DNA from: Sva-07 sp038321235
Lineage (GTDB): Bacteria > Actinomycetota > Acidimicrobiia > Acidimicrobiales > Ilumatobacteraceae
Direction: 5' to 3'
Length of the DNA: 5,519 nt
NCBI GenBank assembly: GCA_038321235.1
Contig: JBBQEU010000164.1
Coordinates: 1 to 5,519 of the forward strand
Below, piece by piece: positions 4,902-5,519 of this stretch (its first letter is position 1; each line of letters starts with the position of its first letter). The position numbers were made by a program, and so were the translations under genes. Below the pieces are notes generated by a model that had not been told where the DNA came from, made no database searches, and worked only from the letters and a program-made list of their open reading frames with translations.

Positions 4902-5519
4902 ATGGCCAAGGCAGTCGGCATCGACCTCGGAACCACCAACTCGGTGGTCGCCGTCCTCGAAGGTGGCGATCCCGTCGTCATCCCCAACTCCGAAGGTGCC
5001 CGCACGACCCCGTCGGTCGTGGCCTTCTCCAAGTCCGGCGAAGTCCTCGTCGGTGAAGTCGCGAAGCGTCAGGCGATCACCAACCCCGACCGCACGTTCC
5101 GCTCGATCAAGCGCCACATGGGCGAGGGCTGGAAGTCCGACGACATCGACGGCAAGACCTACACCCCACAGGAGATCTCCGCACGCACGCTGATGAAGCT
5201 CAAGCGTGACGCCGAGGCGTACCTGGGCGACACCGTCACCCAGGCCGTCATCACCGTGCCGGCGTACTTCGACGACGCCCAGCGCACCGCCACCAAGGAA
5301 GCCGGCACCATCGCCGGCCTCGAAGTGCTCCGCATCATCAACGAGCCCACCGCAGCCGCACTCGCGTACGGCCTCGAAAAGGGCTCCGAGGACGAAACCA
5401 TCCTCGTGTTCGACCTCGGTGGAGGCACGTTCGACGTGTCGGTGCTCGAGATCGGCGACGGCGTGTTCGAGGTGAAGTCCACCCACGGCGACACCAGCCT
5501 CGGTGGCGACGACTGGGAC
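4902..5519 (+). CDS. dnaK: Hsp70 chaperone DnaK, N-terminal part (3' end outside window)
   Basis: The frame is open from ATG 4902 to the window edge and gives the first 206 residues of a protein normally about 620 long. It covers roughly the first half of the nucleotide-binding domain of Hsp70, the ATP-driven cytosolic chaperone that works with DnaJ and GrpE. IDLGTTNS (residues 7-14) is the phosphate-binding Hsp70 signature 1. VITVPAYFDDAQR and NEPTAAALAYG (147-157) are conserved. VFDLGGGTFDVSVLE (169-183) is signature 2, and GDTSLGGDDWD closes the visible part. The stretch around residues 70-90 (RHMGEGWKSDDIDGKTY) is short and lacks the insertion of about 23-25 residues found in Gram-negative DnaK, as in actinobacteria and Firmicutes. 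It starts a transcription unit under a HAIR operator, and grpE, dnaJ and hspR would be expected downstream. No frameshift or missing residue is seen. Confidence 0.97.
   Translation, partial: MAKAVGIDLGTTNSVVAVLEGGDPVVIPNSEGARTTPSVVAFSKSGEVLVGEVAKRQAITNPDRTFRSIKRHMGEGWKSDDIDGKTYTPQEISARTLMKLKRDAEAYLGDTVTQAVITVPAYFDDAQRTATKEAGTIAGLEVLRIINEPTAAALAYGLEKGSEDETILVFDLGGGTFDVSVLEIGDGVFEVKSTHGDTSLGGDDWD

Noticed and set aside
1..5519. tRNA, rRNA, insertion sequence, phage or defence-system genes
   Set aside because: Nearly all sequence is accounted for by six metabolic, transport and chaperone genes. No transposase, integrase, terminal repeats or RNA-gene signatures were seen on either strand.

Overview
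This is a GC-rich, tightly packed, ordinary chromosomal window in which every gene lies on the + strand. The likely source is an actinobacterium. The evidence is pervasive G/C at third codon positions, a GTG start inside a 4-base gene overlap, a DnaK N-terminus that lacks the insertion typical of Gram-negative DnaK, and an HspR-type (HAIR) inverted repeat upstream of dnaK. The wording of several proteins recalls Acidimicrobiia (Ilumatobacter-like), but that finer placement is from memory and tentative.

Layout: (1) 1-828, the C-terminal part of an M14-like zinc carboxypeptidase, cut by the left window edge. (2) 825-2621, an SLC13/DASS-type membrane permease with two cytosolic TrkA_C (RCK_C) domains between its transmembrane halves; its GTG start overlaps the stop of gene 1. 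(3) 2657-3184, a Nudix hydrolase with a perfect Nudix box. (4) 3210-4235, a UDP-glucose 4-epimerase (galE). (5) 4261-4674, a tetrameric-type cytidine deaminase (cdd). (6) 4675-4901, the only sizeable non-coding stretch. It holds the end of a 16-bp tandem repeat that covers the cdd stop codon, a small inverted repeat, a perfect 9-bp-arm HAIR operator, a plausible promoter and a strong Shine-Dalgarno site. (7) 4902-5519, the first 206 codons of dnaK, cut by the right edge.

Genes 1 and 2 look translationally coupled. A peptidase releasing amino acids or small acids and an anion/carboxylate-type permease could cooperate, but the substrates are unknown. Genes 3-5 are closely spaced (25-base gaps) and may be co-transcribed; they serve nucleotide clean-up (Nudix), nucleotide-sugar interconversion (GalE) and pyrimidine salvage (Cdd), with no obvious single pathway. 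dnaK is a separate heat-shock transcription unit.

I did not find a previously undescribed system here. The observations most worth a second look are the HAIR operator, the 16-bp tandem repeat over the cdd stop, the serine at the GalE specificity position, and the missing arginine next to the Cdd zinc site.
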